Below are positions 11,708 through 24,100 of a stretch of 64,000 nt of DNA, in pieces. The notes under the pieces are model-generated. The model was given only the letters and a program-made list of their open reading frames with translations. It was not told the origin of the DNA and did no database searches. The stretch comes from Chrysomallon squamiferum. Taxonomy: Eukaryota > Mollusca > Gastropoda > Neomphalida > Peltospiridae. The stretch is taken from assembly GCA_012295275.1 (NCBI GenBank), contig CM022671.1, positions 21,177,822 to 21,241,821 on the forward strand, in the 5' to 3' direction. The stretch's first letter is position 1; the number at the start of each line of letters is the position of its first letter. The position numbers were made by a program, and so were the translations under genes.

Positions 11708-14700
11708 GCTGTATGCATACGTCACGTGACAACCAGAACCATTCTGTTAGATAACTGATAGGTGAAGGTTTTAGAAATATTAAGACTTTATTATTTATTT
11801 ATTTTTATATTCCTATTATTATTGCAAGAAAATCATGGTAGCAAATTATTTTAGTATGAATAGGCACGGCCTTCAGATTAAGCTGGTCTTTAAAAATTGG
11901 AAATGGAAGAAGAATACCCCCAAAAACAAAAATTTAATTTTTTGCGTTCTTTAACATTTAGAATTAAATTTTTTAGAGTAAATGATAGAGCTAATTTGGA
12001 ACACAAACGTAAGGAACGTGCGTTTTTAAAATATAAAAATTCTACATTGTCTTAAATTAATTAAAATTACATAAGGGATTGTTTAAGGAAAAAACAAATT
12101 TAAGAAAAAAAAAAAGAAGAAAAAAACCAAACCTATCAATCTAAGATATTTAAAGTATCAAGCGAAGCAGTCAAAAATCTTTATAACGATCCCAAACATA
12201 CCGGCTTCCCCCAGTAACTGAGCAACTGTAACCTGTATTTAAATACACATGAATTTACCTCGTCTTATCGCTATCAACCAGTGTTTCAGGCAAAACATGT
12301 TAAAATTATCAGATAAAAGACCATCAGTCGATCTTATCAACGGCTATCGAGCAAAATAATTTTCATGCTGTGAAATTTTTCACGAATGTAAATAATATTT
12401 GTCTCAATAGTTTTCATAAACATCAGAGTTAATCAACTTGGCATGGCATTTATGCTAAGTTGGTACCACTGGTGTTATCAGTTTCTTGCAATCATTAGCT
12501 GACCATTCGTTATTTAAACATTGCCAAATGTAACAACCATTCCCTACCAGTTCCTTGTGTTTCTATACCGCAAAACAACTATCAATCTATTGATTCTCTG
12601 GTATCAGTGAATTTAAAACAAATGTCATGCATTTCTTAGAGAAAACGTTAATGAATGACAAAAATACAGGAAATATATATTGTTCAGCTATTAGCTTTTT
12701 ATTTTTTTATTTCTGTGGTAAATTTGTTTGTCAATACTTTAGTCAAAATAAAGGGGTCCATAACTCAACATACTTTTTATTATCTTTGACTACGTTTTTG
12801 ATGCATGTAGTACTTCCTAATCTCAGAAAACTGATTATGCCACCAAAATCAGTTGAGCACCAAAATAAGCACTGTATTCTAAATAACAGACTGGAATTAA
12901 AATCATTACCAACAGATTTTCTCAGTTATTGTGTAATTTTATATTACTGTAGTTGCTTGGTCTTCCAAATATTAGCATTGCTAAATTACTTTTATAATAT
13001 GCCTGCTTGATTTATACAAATGTTTTGTAAAATAAGATTTAGACAATCTTTTTTTTATTACATATATATTTATGTATGTCAAGGCTAGTGGTGAAGAACA
13101 TTTGTAAAAGTTTATTATGGTATTAAAAGTGATGTTGTTTATTTGTCTTTTTGTTTATTTTAACCATGGACATTTGATTCATGGAAAAAAAACTGAAGAA
13201 TATGTCAATAGAAAGACTTAGAATTTCATTTTAATTCTGCTATCTTCAGTCTTGAAAAGAAATACTTATTATTTTTTACTTTTCATTTCTTTCACAAACA
13301 TTCTCAACAAATAAATATAATGCTTTTAAAGAAAACTCACATATATATATATGAGAGAGAGTTATGAACTTGATAGTAAACATTCTCTTTATATTACAAG
13401 AAAATAATAATACAGGTATGTAACTGTTGAATATTCATGTTAAAAAGAACATGCTGATAACCAGTAGTGATCATAATCTATTTATTTATTACAAAATCTG
13501 AAGAAAAAAAATAATAATAACATTGCAATCTTAACTGTAGCAAAAGCACTAAACAATTAAAAATAACAAGATTCAGTATATAAAAGCTCTATAATAACAA
13601 ACATAATATTATTGAATATTTGATATACAGTATTATATTTGACAATAGAAAATACATAAGTGAAAATGTCCTTCTCTAATGGTCAAAAAAATAAAAATAA
13701 AATTTTAAAATTCAATATACATTTGTTTTTTTTTAAAATTACAGCCAAAGGAAACTGCATTTATCTGGGTCATAATGATTTACAACTTTTTAAAGTATCT
13801 GAAAATTTTAAATAAAATTTATAAGAGAATAAGAAAGGAGAACCATAACTGACATTACAGCAAACTGCCTGCAGTAAATTATAGCAAACCAATTACAAGA
13901 GAAAAAAAATATGTAAAGTTATCCAAAGAAAATAATACATCTACAAAAATTTGGCACTATAAATAATATAAAGCATGCTAAAAATAATATCAAATATAGT
14001 TTGAATACAACAGCCATTTTTATTATTATAAATACCACAGCCTGTTTCTGAAATAAGGCATTCACCTAAGACTATGTTAAAATAAATATTTAAAACAGAT
14101 TTGTTAATATACCACAGCCTGTTTCTGAAATAAGGCACTCACCTAAGACTATGTTAAAATAAATACTTAAAACAGATTTGTTATTAATTAACCACAGCCA
14201 CTTATTATAAAGCTAAGAAGAAAACAATGAAATCCTCTACAAAATAGTTTGGTGTATGAAAGCAACTACGGACTGACTGAAATGACAAATGAAACTCACT
14301 AGTTCTGAGAGATCATTTATGAATCTACGGCACTTGTCTTCCATATTTGGTGTATGGATAATCACATATTTTAAGGAAGAATAATGACAAAGACAAATCA
14401 ATGAATTTCATTACTTCTCAATAAAAACTAAAAAAATCATTTATACTAACTTTGCAACTATCCATGGCAACTGAGGTCGTAACGACAACAGAGTACATTT
14501 TAATTTTCTGTTGTTTTCCAGTTTTTTAACAATTCTGATTCTAAAAGATGTGAATTGTAAAATTGCATTACACACTATCAGGAGAATAGTTTTCAAATTT
14601 CTTTTATTAAAGGGACATTTTAATAAAAAATGTTAAAACAATAAATACCAAAAAGACCACATCACCTATGCCAAGTAAAGAACTTTTGTTTTAAAATCAA

Positions 14701-14836
14701 GTTCGCAACTTAAAGCCAGTAAAAAATGAAAAATATAAAATAAAACAACCCAAATAAATTTTAAAAGCTTCAAAAAATAAAGGCTCAAAAATTCTTAAAA
14801 ATGTTCTTGATATTTTAACCATGTTTGCCATTTACA
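11708..14836. other. Region between the plus-strand F-box gene and PRR11
   Basis: Largely AT-rich non-coding DNA. A 127-codon ATG-initiated frame at 12627-13010 (+) has no recognisable domain and is not accepted as a gene. The right part (about 13.9-14.8 kb) is PRR11 3' flank or UTR; TTTATT on the plus strand at 14601-14606 is an AATAAA signal for the minus-strand PRR11 transcript. A 77-bp tandem duplication lies at 14032-14185. Confidence 0.5.
14032..14185. repeat. 77-bp tandem duplication within a larger dispersed repeat
   Basis: The unit starting ATACCACAGCCTGTTTCTG occurs at 14032 and again at 14109, nearly identical, with a third truncated start near 14190. The surrounding 13.90-14.09 kb also matches 15.30-15.49 kb in direct orientation, sharing the TGTAAAGTTAT start, the ATACAACAGCCATTT core and the ATAAGGCATTCAC end. 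The second copy lies in the last intron of PRR11. Confidence 0.75.
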
Positions 14837-17800
14837 TTATAAAGGTGACAAAAAATCACGAGAATGAGGAGAATCATTCTGACTAGTCAGTGCAGCAGTG
14901 TTTGGTGTAGAACAAGAGCTGGAAGTATTTGTTTTTGGTGATGGTGTTTTAACACTCTTTCTGCTTGAAGAACTGGAAGGAGTACCAACTCTGGAGGTTT
15001 TTGAGGTTGCAGGTGGAGTAGAAAAGTCAGGACTGGAGAAATTAGAACCTGAAGAGTTTGAGTCATCGGATGAATTTGTATGTACAGACTGAAACAGAGA
15101 GAAAAAGATTATTTTTTTAACAAACATAAATATGGATAACCCAGTATGATAAAAATCATTATTCTGAAACCACTAATTCAGTTTATCTCATATAAAATGC
15201 GTTAATAAAAGAAAGCAGATATTACCACATTTGGAAAAAAGTTGATAGACAGAATACATAGAAACACAAAAACACACACAATGCACAAGTTTGCAACTTC
15301 CAAATTAAAGAAAATGTAAAGTTATGCAAAAGAAAACAATACATCTTCAATTGATATTTTTTTTCACCATAAGTAAAATATATATGGCATCCGAAAATAT
15401 AAAATACAAATATAATCTGAATACAAAAGCCATTTATATGATTATAATTAACACAGCTTGTTTTTAAAATAAGGCATTCACATATGTAAATGTTTAAAAT
15501 GTCGTCATTATTAGAAGTGGAAACTGCATTTTGCTTTACGTTAACAGTGATATTAGAATATCTGTCTACAAATATCCTAGTTTACAAACCTTAAACCGTT
15601 TTCTGAGAGCTCTTGTCATCACAGGAGTCAGCCCTGCTCCACTTTCTCGTCTTCTTTTTGTGTTCACTATGGGTGTACCGCCTGGACTCCTACAAATAAC
15701 ATTAAATCTTTTATATAAGAGATAAGAGTAAGAAAACATGTCACAATTAAAAACAGTCAAAATTCTAATTATTTTTCAGTTCAAACAAAACACAACTCTC
15801 TCATTTCATAGGTACAAGGTGCATGTATGCGTACATATTTTATATAAGCCTGGTTTGTTTTTCTGTTCTTATACTTATGTGAAAGAAACTGCAAATCAAT
15901 GAGTAGAAATGTTTCTTAAAAATAATATTGTAATACACCAAGACTTCTAAATTGTTAGTTATGCAGCTAGGAGAAGTTTAAGTTTAGACAAAAATTAAGT
16001 CATAATCAGATTTTAATTAGATAAAAAAAATATCAATATCATTTATGCTAGGATATTATTTAATATTTTTACACATCAGTTTAAAAGTTCAAAGTATAGT
16101 CACTTATAAAATTATGTGCAGTAAACTTTAGGAAAATTAAATAACATTAAACAAACCTCTGACATGATGTACGTCTCAATTTTCTTTTTTTTATCATTTC
16201 ATCAGTTATCCTGAAAAAATATGATAGAAAATTATAAATGTAAATTTATAGAATGTGTCTTCCTATCATTTATTTTTCATTTTAATTTAATAATTAAAAC
16301 AAGTTCTTTGAAATATAAATTCAACAGTAAACTGAACATCTTTAAGATATATCTTGCTAATATTTACTTACCTACTTCTTGCTCTCTCTCTCTCTCTATG
16401 TCTATTTTATTAACTAATTATAATAAATACAGCTATTTATTTTAACATGAAAAAGAATCACTGATAATGTAAAACAGAATATCTCCGCCTTTTGAAACCT
16501 TTCTTTTAAATATGCTTACATTCTTTGTAAATTTTCCTTGTCTACTTGTCTCAGAGAAACAGCTGACTGGGTTTTCCTCAGTGTAATACGCTTCAGATCT
16601 TTTAACTGTACGACCGCAGTACCAGTATTATTCTATTAAAATAAAGATATTAAAAATGTTATGTTTAAAAAAAATATAAATAAGCCTGAATATTAAAAAT
16701 AAGACTCACTGCAATGTGAATTATTAAAAAAAATCAATACTAATGTAAAAGAAAGGTATATTATTTATCAGGTTTTTGGAAAACAAATGCTTATGGCTGC
16801 AGTTTTAATTACTTTACTATATTTTATTTTATTTTGTTTAGAGTACCTTTTGATTAAACATTTTAATTAAGTGATGGTTCAAATAATTAGATAATTTAGT
16901 ATAAATCAAGTGATTGCAAGCTGATACTGCGAAAAACACTGTTTAGAAAACAATGAGCTATTAGTTATACTTAGAATTACAAAAATGACTTCCTCTGCAA
17001 CTCATGTAACATATAGTTTATTTTCAGTGTGATGTAATTTGAACAAAAAAAGTAAAAAAGATATTAAGTGGAATTTTATCAGTACTATTCTATTAAATTT
17101 ATTCTTTAAAAAAATGTAGTGGGACACATTTGGCTTTTTTTTTTTTTTTAATAATAACTGTGACTTACCTTAATTATCATCAATTACCTTGAAAAACATC
17201 AGAACAAAAGGAGAGAAAAATACCTTTTACTTGTTACATTTTACAGAATTAGACTTTAAAAGGTTGAAATTAACAAAATTAATTACTGGTACATTTCATT
17301 ACTTACATTTAATGTTTTTAAGCTGCGTTCTCCTGGAGTTTTTAACTTGACTTTTTTCAGGTCCTCTGCAGTAACAACCAACTTTCCTCCATCAACAGGA
17401 ATGTTTGGATTCTGAATTTAGAAAATATAGCTTTTAGTTATTTACTTTATCATTATGCAAAACAAAAATAAAGTAATAATATCATTTAATACTATAATAT
17501 TAATATAACAATTTAGAAACCTATCAATAACACACAAACACTAGTGGAATGTAAATTCTGCTTTTGTAGTTTCAGTATTTATTTTCATTTTTTCTTTAAG
17601 AAAAAAACAAAATATAGAATTATTTATCAAACCTTTTCCTCAGATCCATGACTTCTTCGTTTAATCACCAATTTGCAATTCTTGGTAATTGGAGGTGGTG
17701 GTGGAGGGGGAGGGGGTGGTGGTGGGGGAGGAGGAGCTGGTTCACAGAATGTCTTTTGTTGTTGTTCTAGTTGCTGAAGTTTAAAGGCAACATCTTTCTC

Positions 17801-18455
17801 AAGTTTATCCTGCAGAAAATCAGTTTCCATAATAATTAAAAAATCATGAATGTCGTTTTAATAATATTAAAATGATAAATTATTACAGAATTATAATTTC
17901 CCATTAAATTTTAACTGTTTTCACGAGATGTTTTTGCTTAACACTCATAATACTATGTCAGACCTTATTATATTCCAACAAGTAATAATTTAATGAGAAC
18001 TTACACTTTCTCCCATTCACTCATTAACTCTCTCCCCCCCTCTCTCTCATTCCCCTCCCTATCCCTCTCTCTCTCTTTTTCTCATACACTTATAAATTCA
18101 CCTTTTCTGATTTCATTTTGTTCAGTTCTTTCTCAAGTTCTTCAACACGTCTAAGTGTTTCTGCAAGTTCCTGTTGGAAATGATTTCGAGTCATGAACAA
18201 ATCTTTCACTCTGGACACTCCCTAATTCAAAATACACAACCATTCAATATTTTGGTACATAGATGAATGAATATTTTTTTTACTCTATACCTACTTTTCA
18301 ATTCCTTTGAAATGTTTAATGGATTGTGCATTATAGAGCATTATAAACTGCAGCCTGTAACAAACAAGGGAAATAACTACTTTTAAAACTAAAATATTTG
18401 GGATTCAGACACAGAATAGTATTAGTTAATTCATAACAATATAAAATAATGTTTA

Positions 18456-18487
<32 letters not shown>

Positions 18488-18697
18488 GGGAAGCTTTCAG
18501 TAATGCCAAGAACACAGTGGACTTTTGTATTTGAAAAAAGAAGAATAGTTCTTAAATTCAAAGTAGTAACATATTTTAAAGAATTGTAATACACTAACCG
18601 TATGTACTGAGTTATATTTTCGATGGCACCATTCTACAAGATGGTTAAACATTTCTGAGTAGTTGGCAAGGCCATTATAGACAGTCATATCATCCAT
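14837..18697 (-). CDS. PRR11: Proline-rich protein 11 orthologue (PRR11)
   Basis: Eight coding exons in transcription order: 18697-18599, 18221-18102, 17809-17633, 17411-17307, 16632-16520, 16210-16157, 15689-15590 and 15088-14837; 339 residues against about 360 in human. All junctions are GT-AG with matching phases. Recognised by the conserved SPGGTP...[14 protein letters not shown] block (residues 224-256), a 15-proline run (99-113), and two repeats of the form LKxxxLxxT ([34 protein letters not shown]), arranged as in human PRR11. A short coiled coil ([13 protein letters not shown]) precedes the prolines. The serine/threonine-rich tail (residues 257-339) has many SP/TP sites. PRR11 is a cell-cycle protein acting in late S to mitosis. 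The start is uncertain: the frame stays open upstream of ATG 18697 to the acceptor at 18715, and a lysine/arginine-rich open segment at 18904-18813, with donor and phase that fit, could be an additional N-terminal exon. Confidence 0.9.
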
Positions 18698-18715
18698 CTT
18701 AGTCAGATTCTGTAG

Positions 18716-19427
18716 CTGTTAACAAACAACAAACACAACATTTGTTAAAAAAAGGAAATAGACCAAAATTTCTTTTAAATGTTTAAACAAATGGAAATCA
18801 AAGACAAATAACCTTCTTTAATGGGGGTTTTTTGGGTGTGTTTGTGTTTGTGTTTTTTTTACAAGGTTTTCTTTTTCTTCTGTATTTCTTTAAACAGCTG
18901 ACTCCTACACTTGTCTCAATGTATAACAGTTTAATTTTCATAAAATAAAAACAGAGAGTTCATATTACTAATTCATAATACTTTGTTTAACAGAGGATGT
19001 TATTCTTTTACTTATCTACATAATAAAACATTTACTAATAAATATAATGCTTTGTTTTTCTCACAAGCACACACTCATACACACACTATCTAACAAACCA
19101 AAAATAAATTTAAAAAAACTAATTATAAATAAATAAATTGCTATTTTTAAAAAAATCACCAACAGAATATCAGAAAAGACCGTACTTTATATAAACATTC
19201 AAACAAAAAGCTTATGAACAATATTAATATATCTTCACATATTTTAAAATTGTAAATTTGTACATTTAAATGTGTAGATATCTATATATATATATATATA
19301 TATATCTCATTATGATTATAAGTATTTAATTATTCATTTTTGATTTATTTATAAAAAAACAACAAAAACCAGCTCGAGTATATATTGCATTTAAGCAGGC
19401 TGTAAGTAATAAACCACAATACACTTT
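18716..19427. other. Gap between PRR11 and the aminotransferase gene
   Basis: Holds the candidate PRR11 N-terminal exon (18904-18813, minus) and an AT dinucleotide run near 19281-19305. An AATAAA signal for the aminotransferase reads on the minus strand at 19349-19344, about 80 bases past its stop. Confidence 0.5.
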
Positions 19428-20729
19428 TTACACTTTATGTTCACACATTTCAAGAACAGCGTCAGCTAAAGTCTGATAATCACTGATTGAGTTATATACG
19501 TGGCAGGATATTCTCACATACAGTTTATTCTCAATGCATTTTACTGGAACCTCAATGTTGTAATCATGGTACAGTTTGTTTTGCCATTTTTCTGCAGTAC
19601 TGTAATCAACAAAATCTTCATTTTCATAGAGGCTTGAAGGAACTCTGACCAAACTCATTGTTCGAAACATATCTTCAGGTGCTGCCAAGTCTGTTTTCCA
19701 GAACTCAACCAGCAATCTGCCTGCCTCTCTGCAGAGGTTGTGCATGTATGTTTGAAGCATATCAGCTCTAAATGTTTGCCAAAAATCTAGGACAGTATGT
19801 AGTGACAGAAAAGGACTGTAATCATGGAGACCTGTCCAGACAAATTCTGAATTGAATCCAGATCCAAATCCATGTGATATAACTGCAGGTTTTATTAATG
19901 ACTGGAATCTTTTGCTCACATACAAGAATGCTGCCCCTTTTGGATTACAGAACCATTTGTGTGCATTTGATACATAGAAATCTGGCTGGAGACTTCTAAG
20001 TTTCAAAGAAATAGACCCCAGTGCATGAGCCCCATCAATAAATACTGGAACATTTTTCTCATGACAAATATCAATAATTTCTTTTATTGGCAGCATGAAT
20101 GGTGTATTGCTTGGAATGTGGTCAAAGACAGCCAGTTTAGTAACATTGCCATCTAATTCTTTTCTCACAAGATCTGTCAGCTGATCAGGTCCAGAGATAG
20201 GAAAATGTACTGTCACTTCTTTGACTCTGGCACCAGTTTTTGTGCATATATATTTCAGCAACTTTTTTACTGCTCCGTAAGTAATATTAAATGTAAATAT
20301 GATGTCTCCTGGTTTGAAATCAAAACTTTTTAGGACAGCATTGGTACCAGTTGTTGCGTTATTAACTAGGACAATGTCATTGGGATCAGAGTCAACGAAA
20401 TCTGCAAGACGTCTCGTTACAAATACAAGATGAGGTAGGAGTTCACGATCATAAAAACGAAGGGGTTGTCTTTCTGCATATACCTGCCATTTCTGAGCTT
20501 GCTCCAAGGCAGGTTTAAGAACCGCCCCAAAAGCGCCATGGTTCAGAAATGTGCATTCATCTTCCAATAAAAAGAAAGTATTTCTGAAGTTCTTTCCAAA
20601 TGCAATTATTTCTGTAGTGTCAAAACTGTATTTAAATGGCATTTCTGGAGGAAAATATTTTTCACTGTGCATATTTATAAGTTCTTGAACATTTGAAGAA
20701 TGGAAACTTCCAAAATCCCTTTTGTTCAT
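19428..20729 (-). CDS. Isopenicillin-N-epimerase-like class V aminotransferase, intronless
   Basis: A single uninterrupted frame of 433 residues starting at ATG 20729 in good context (ACCATGA). The PLP-dependent fold type I, class V aminotransferase family is indicated by LNHGAFGAV (62-70), the PLP-contacting aspartate in VFIDGAHALGS (D232, H235) and the Schiff-base lysine in SNAHKWFCNPKGAAFL (K258). The HGAFGAV start and NAHKW motif are typical of the isopenicillin-N-epimerase/cysteine-desulfurase-like branch. Such enzymes act on amino-acid substrates, often at a carbon-sulfur or alpha-carbon bond; the substrate cannot be read from sequence. No signal peptide is evident, so it is probably cytosolic. 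It sits head-to-head with SKA2 (457 bp between start codons) and upstream of PRR11 on the same strand. Absence of introns among multi-exon neighbours suggests a retrocopy or an acquired gene, but this is inference. Confidence 0.9.
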   Translation of the reverse strand: MNKRDFGSFHSSNVQELINMHSEKYFPPEMPFKYSFDTTEIIAFGKNFRNTFFLLEDECTFLNHGAFGAVLKPALEQAQKWQVYAERQPLRFYDRELLPHLVFVTRRLADFVDSDPNDIVLVNNATTGTNAVLKSFDFKPGDIIFTFNITYGAVKKLLKYICTKTGARVKEVTVHFPISGPDQLTDLVRKELDGNVTKLAVFDHIPSNTPFMLPIKEIIDICHEKNVPVFIDGAHALGSISLKLRSLQPDFYVSNAHKWFCNPKGAAFLYVSKRFQSLIKPAVISHGFGSGFNSEFVWTGLHDYSPFLSLHTVLDFWQTFRADMLQTYMHNLCREAGRLLVEFWKTDLAAPEDMFRTMSLVRVPSSLYENEDFVDYSTAEKWQNKLYHDYNIEVPVKCIENKLYVRISCHVYNSISDYQTLADAVLEMCEHKV

Positions 20730-21056
20730 GGTAACAAATAACAACAATCAAAGCATGTGATCGACAATAATATATATATATTTTTTTTAATTATTTTTTT
20801 TTTAAAGAAGAAAAAACGTGTTTGCTTTTTTTTTTTTATCGAACTCCGATTTGTGACAAATATTGAAATAAGGGAGATAACCTTAAAGTTTAAAAAAACT
20901 AAAGCCTTGACCTGCAACTACTTTCATTTTCCATCAACACTACCCCAAAATAATATAATATTATTACGCTATAAAATTACCTCACTTTGCCTTTATGAAT
21001 TTTACATAAATATTAACTTCATAAGCTGATGAAAAATTGCACAGTCCATTAAACAT

Positions 21057-21144
21057 TTCAAAGGAATTGAACTACGGTTAGCTACACTTCAAAGGATGCG
21101 CCTTTTCAGACCAATCCGATATCTCCCATTTCAGTTCCACCAAT
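21057..21144. promoter_or_regulatory. Divergent promoter with paired CCAAT boxes (aminotransferase / SKA2)
   Basis: CCAAT at 21111-21115 and CCAATCAG starting at 21140 lie 29 bp apart in the same orientation, 42-75 bp before the SKA2 ATG. TTCAAA (reverse of the CHR-like TTTGAA) occurs near 21057 and 21088. Closely spaced CCAAT boxes plus a CHR are the usual layout of NF-Y/DREAM-controlled G2/M promoters. The human SKA2-PRR11 bidirectional promoter is known to depend on NF-Y. Confidence 0.55.
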
Positions 21145-21185
21145 CAGTTCATTTTGTGACATAAGGCGGAAGCTTAGTTTCCAAG

Positions 21186-24100
21186 ATGGAGAAGGAGGTA
21201 GAAACTCTAGAGGCGATGGTTAGATACTTAAGTTTTTTAATATGTTTTCATTGATATATATTTTTTTGAAACAGTAAATAAGCATATAAATATTTCATGC
21301 ACAAATATAAATAATATATGATTTGAGTCAGTGGCCAAAGCCGATTTCTTCATTAAGTCATTACACGATTAATATTATTTTATATTTATCAATAAATGAA
21401 CAATTTTTCACGATTACGACGGATTCTGTTGCTTAGTATTGTCAGCTTAGGCTTAGATTTAAATCATCAGAAAGTGTTGTAGTCATTCATTGACTGCCAG
21501 GATTAAGTCAAAGTTTGCTAAAAATTTAAATCTTCAATATTTTACTATTTATATTTGTCAGATAAAATAAATAAATAATAAAATAAAGAAAAATGTTAAC
21601 TGTATTTCAATAACTATTGATAATTTTTTTTTTTTAAAGATAATTCAAACTGATCTATAATTTGTTAACATCAGTAATATATATAAATTTATGAATTTAG
21701 AAATTTTGTCTTTGTTTATTTCAGTTTAAGAAGGCTGATTCTGATCTGAACTATCTGTCAAGGAAACTCAAAAATGAATTTGAAAATGCCGAAAATGTCA
21801 ATGAGCAGGTGAAATTACAGTTACCATTGTATTACAGTTACCATTATATATATATATATATATATAAAAAAAAAATTCATAATGGAAATGGATCTTGAAC
21901 AGAACTAAATTAATTTATGTAATGGTAAAAGAATTATATATATATATATATATCGTCTCTGTAAATGTTTTGATGCAGAACGGGTTTTGACACACCTTTG
22001 TTAAATAACAATTCGCATAATCAACAAAAAAAAAATGTGATGACAAATGGTGAATATTTTTTTTACCTCCCAAAATAAAGCAATGCTTCCTATTCACATG
22101 TTTGCAGTAAGATTAAATAATTAACATAACCATATAGCTAAAAGTACTGTTTTTCATAAGGCACTTTTTAGCCATACATAAACAACCCAGATTCTCCAAA
22201 GTTTCACAATGAATTTCACTCACAAACTGCACAAAAGACTGCCGTTTGCTAACAGTCAGAAAACTATTAAACAATTAGAAGTTATTGTTCTTGGATTTTG
22301 ACCAATGACAACTCATTTAGATGTTCTCCATCAAAACAATTACTGCATTAAAAAGGTAAAAATGTTACAGTATACACATACTAACTAGAAACAAACAAAA
22401 ACTTGCAGTATATATTGAATTTAATGTTTACATTTTAATCATGTATATATATTACATTATGTCTCTGTCAATAATAATAAGAAAAATGTGAGAAAATATA
22501 TATATATACCTCTGTGTTTGAATGAGTTAAAAAAAATAATTTTAGTTAATAATTTTCTTGTGTTTTAATATTTTTTCCATAATACTTAAATTGTTTTATG
22601 TTTAGTGTTTACATGCACCTTTCAAACAAATGGTCATGTAATCCAAAAAAGCTATACTCTTTTTTATGAACAGAATATAAACCAGTTCTAAACAGTATGT
22701 GGAGCACAGTATTTCTACATTGTATCTTTATGTATAAAGTGTTATTTTTAATTTATCATAATTGTAGATGAACCCAGTAAAAATGCTGCAGAAGATTGCA
22801 GAAATAAAAAAGGAATATGCAGGGATTGTCCAAGAAGCAGCTGAAATTCATAAAACACAACAAGTATGTTTTACACTAATTTTCTTCATGTTTTGTTATC
22901 TACATTTCATTCCCTTGATTTCTGTGATTTTTATATCTTATATTGAAAAAAATTATTAATTAGGTAATTATAAAGTATAATAAACAGTAATAATTAAAAT
23001 ATTTTATTTGTGGCATTAGAAATAAAGATTTAAAAAATTAAAAAATAAGATTAAACTAATGGAACAATTTGGGTTGAATTTACAAAGTCTGATTTTCTTA
23101 AACACAAGTATTCATCTGTTATAAATGTGTCTTTTGATACACTTAAGTAAGATCATAATTATTTCAAGATAATAGAATGTCTGCTGTTACCGGATTCCTT
23201 AATAATAATTTAAATATATTATATAAAATCAGTGAATGTTTTGTTCAGTATCATGTTGTGAATTACTGTGCCAGTTTCTGATATTGCTGTACAGTTCTAA
23301 AAAGCATTGATTCATGTTTGACAGTATCTAAATTTCTCTGAAAATGTAGAATTAAAGATATGAAGAAAATATATATTGTATATGTAACTTCATTCTGGTT
23401 TATTATATTTCAGGAGGCAATGGATTATTTCCGATCTCAGCTGTTAGCAGCTTGTCAGATGTTGCAGAAGTTGAGTGAAAAAACAGGATCTGAGGTAAAA
23501 ACTCATAACACCTGAGACTAAATTAAAAAAGAGAAGAAATAAAAACAAATTTCTTAAACAGTTATTACTAATATCTGCAGACACAAGTCATTTTGTTTAT
23601 TAAATATATTTTGAAGGAAAAAATGATTACACTTTTCATTTAAATTAATATATAATATCATAAATATGAAAACAAAACTGATTCATTAATGTGAAAGTTA
23701 ATTCTGTAGGTATGATGTGAAAAAATGTACACATACTTGTACAGGAGTATATTATAATGGTAAATTGATATTTTCTTAGTTTTTTAATTGTATGTGTGGC
23801 TTTATTCAAGGAAATGGAACAACCTGAAGCTTTAGGACAGCTAGAGCAGATGTTGGGAATTGATTTATCACAAACACGCTCTGAAGAGAGACCAAGTAGC
23901 TCTGAACCTGTTCAACAAGGGGGAGATAAATCCAATAAGTCTGATTGTGCTGAGAGTGTTGTACCTCCCAAAACAAGTTCAGTATCAAGTTAGTAACAGT
24001 TCTTACACAGACTAGTATTCAGATTCTCATTTATTATTCTTTATTTATTTTTACATTTTTAGTTATTTCATTAGATTTATCTTATTATTTATTTTTTTTT

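Noticed and set aside
12627-13010. 127-codon ATG-initiated frame (+)
   Set aside because: No recognisable domain, no splice context, composition like the AT-rich surroundings. A frame this long is only mildly unexpected by chance in 64 kb.
18697-18715. Spliced-leader trans-splicing at the PRR11 start, with the aminotransferase as an operon partner
   Set aside because: An acceptor 18 bases before the ATG and a same-strand upstream gene fit the idea, but an ordinary upstream exon (18904-18813 or further) explains it equally well, and no leader sequence can be seen here.
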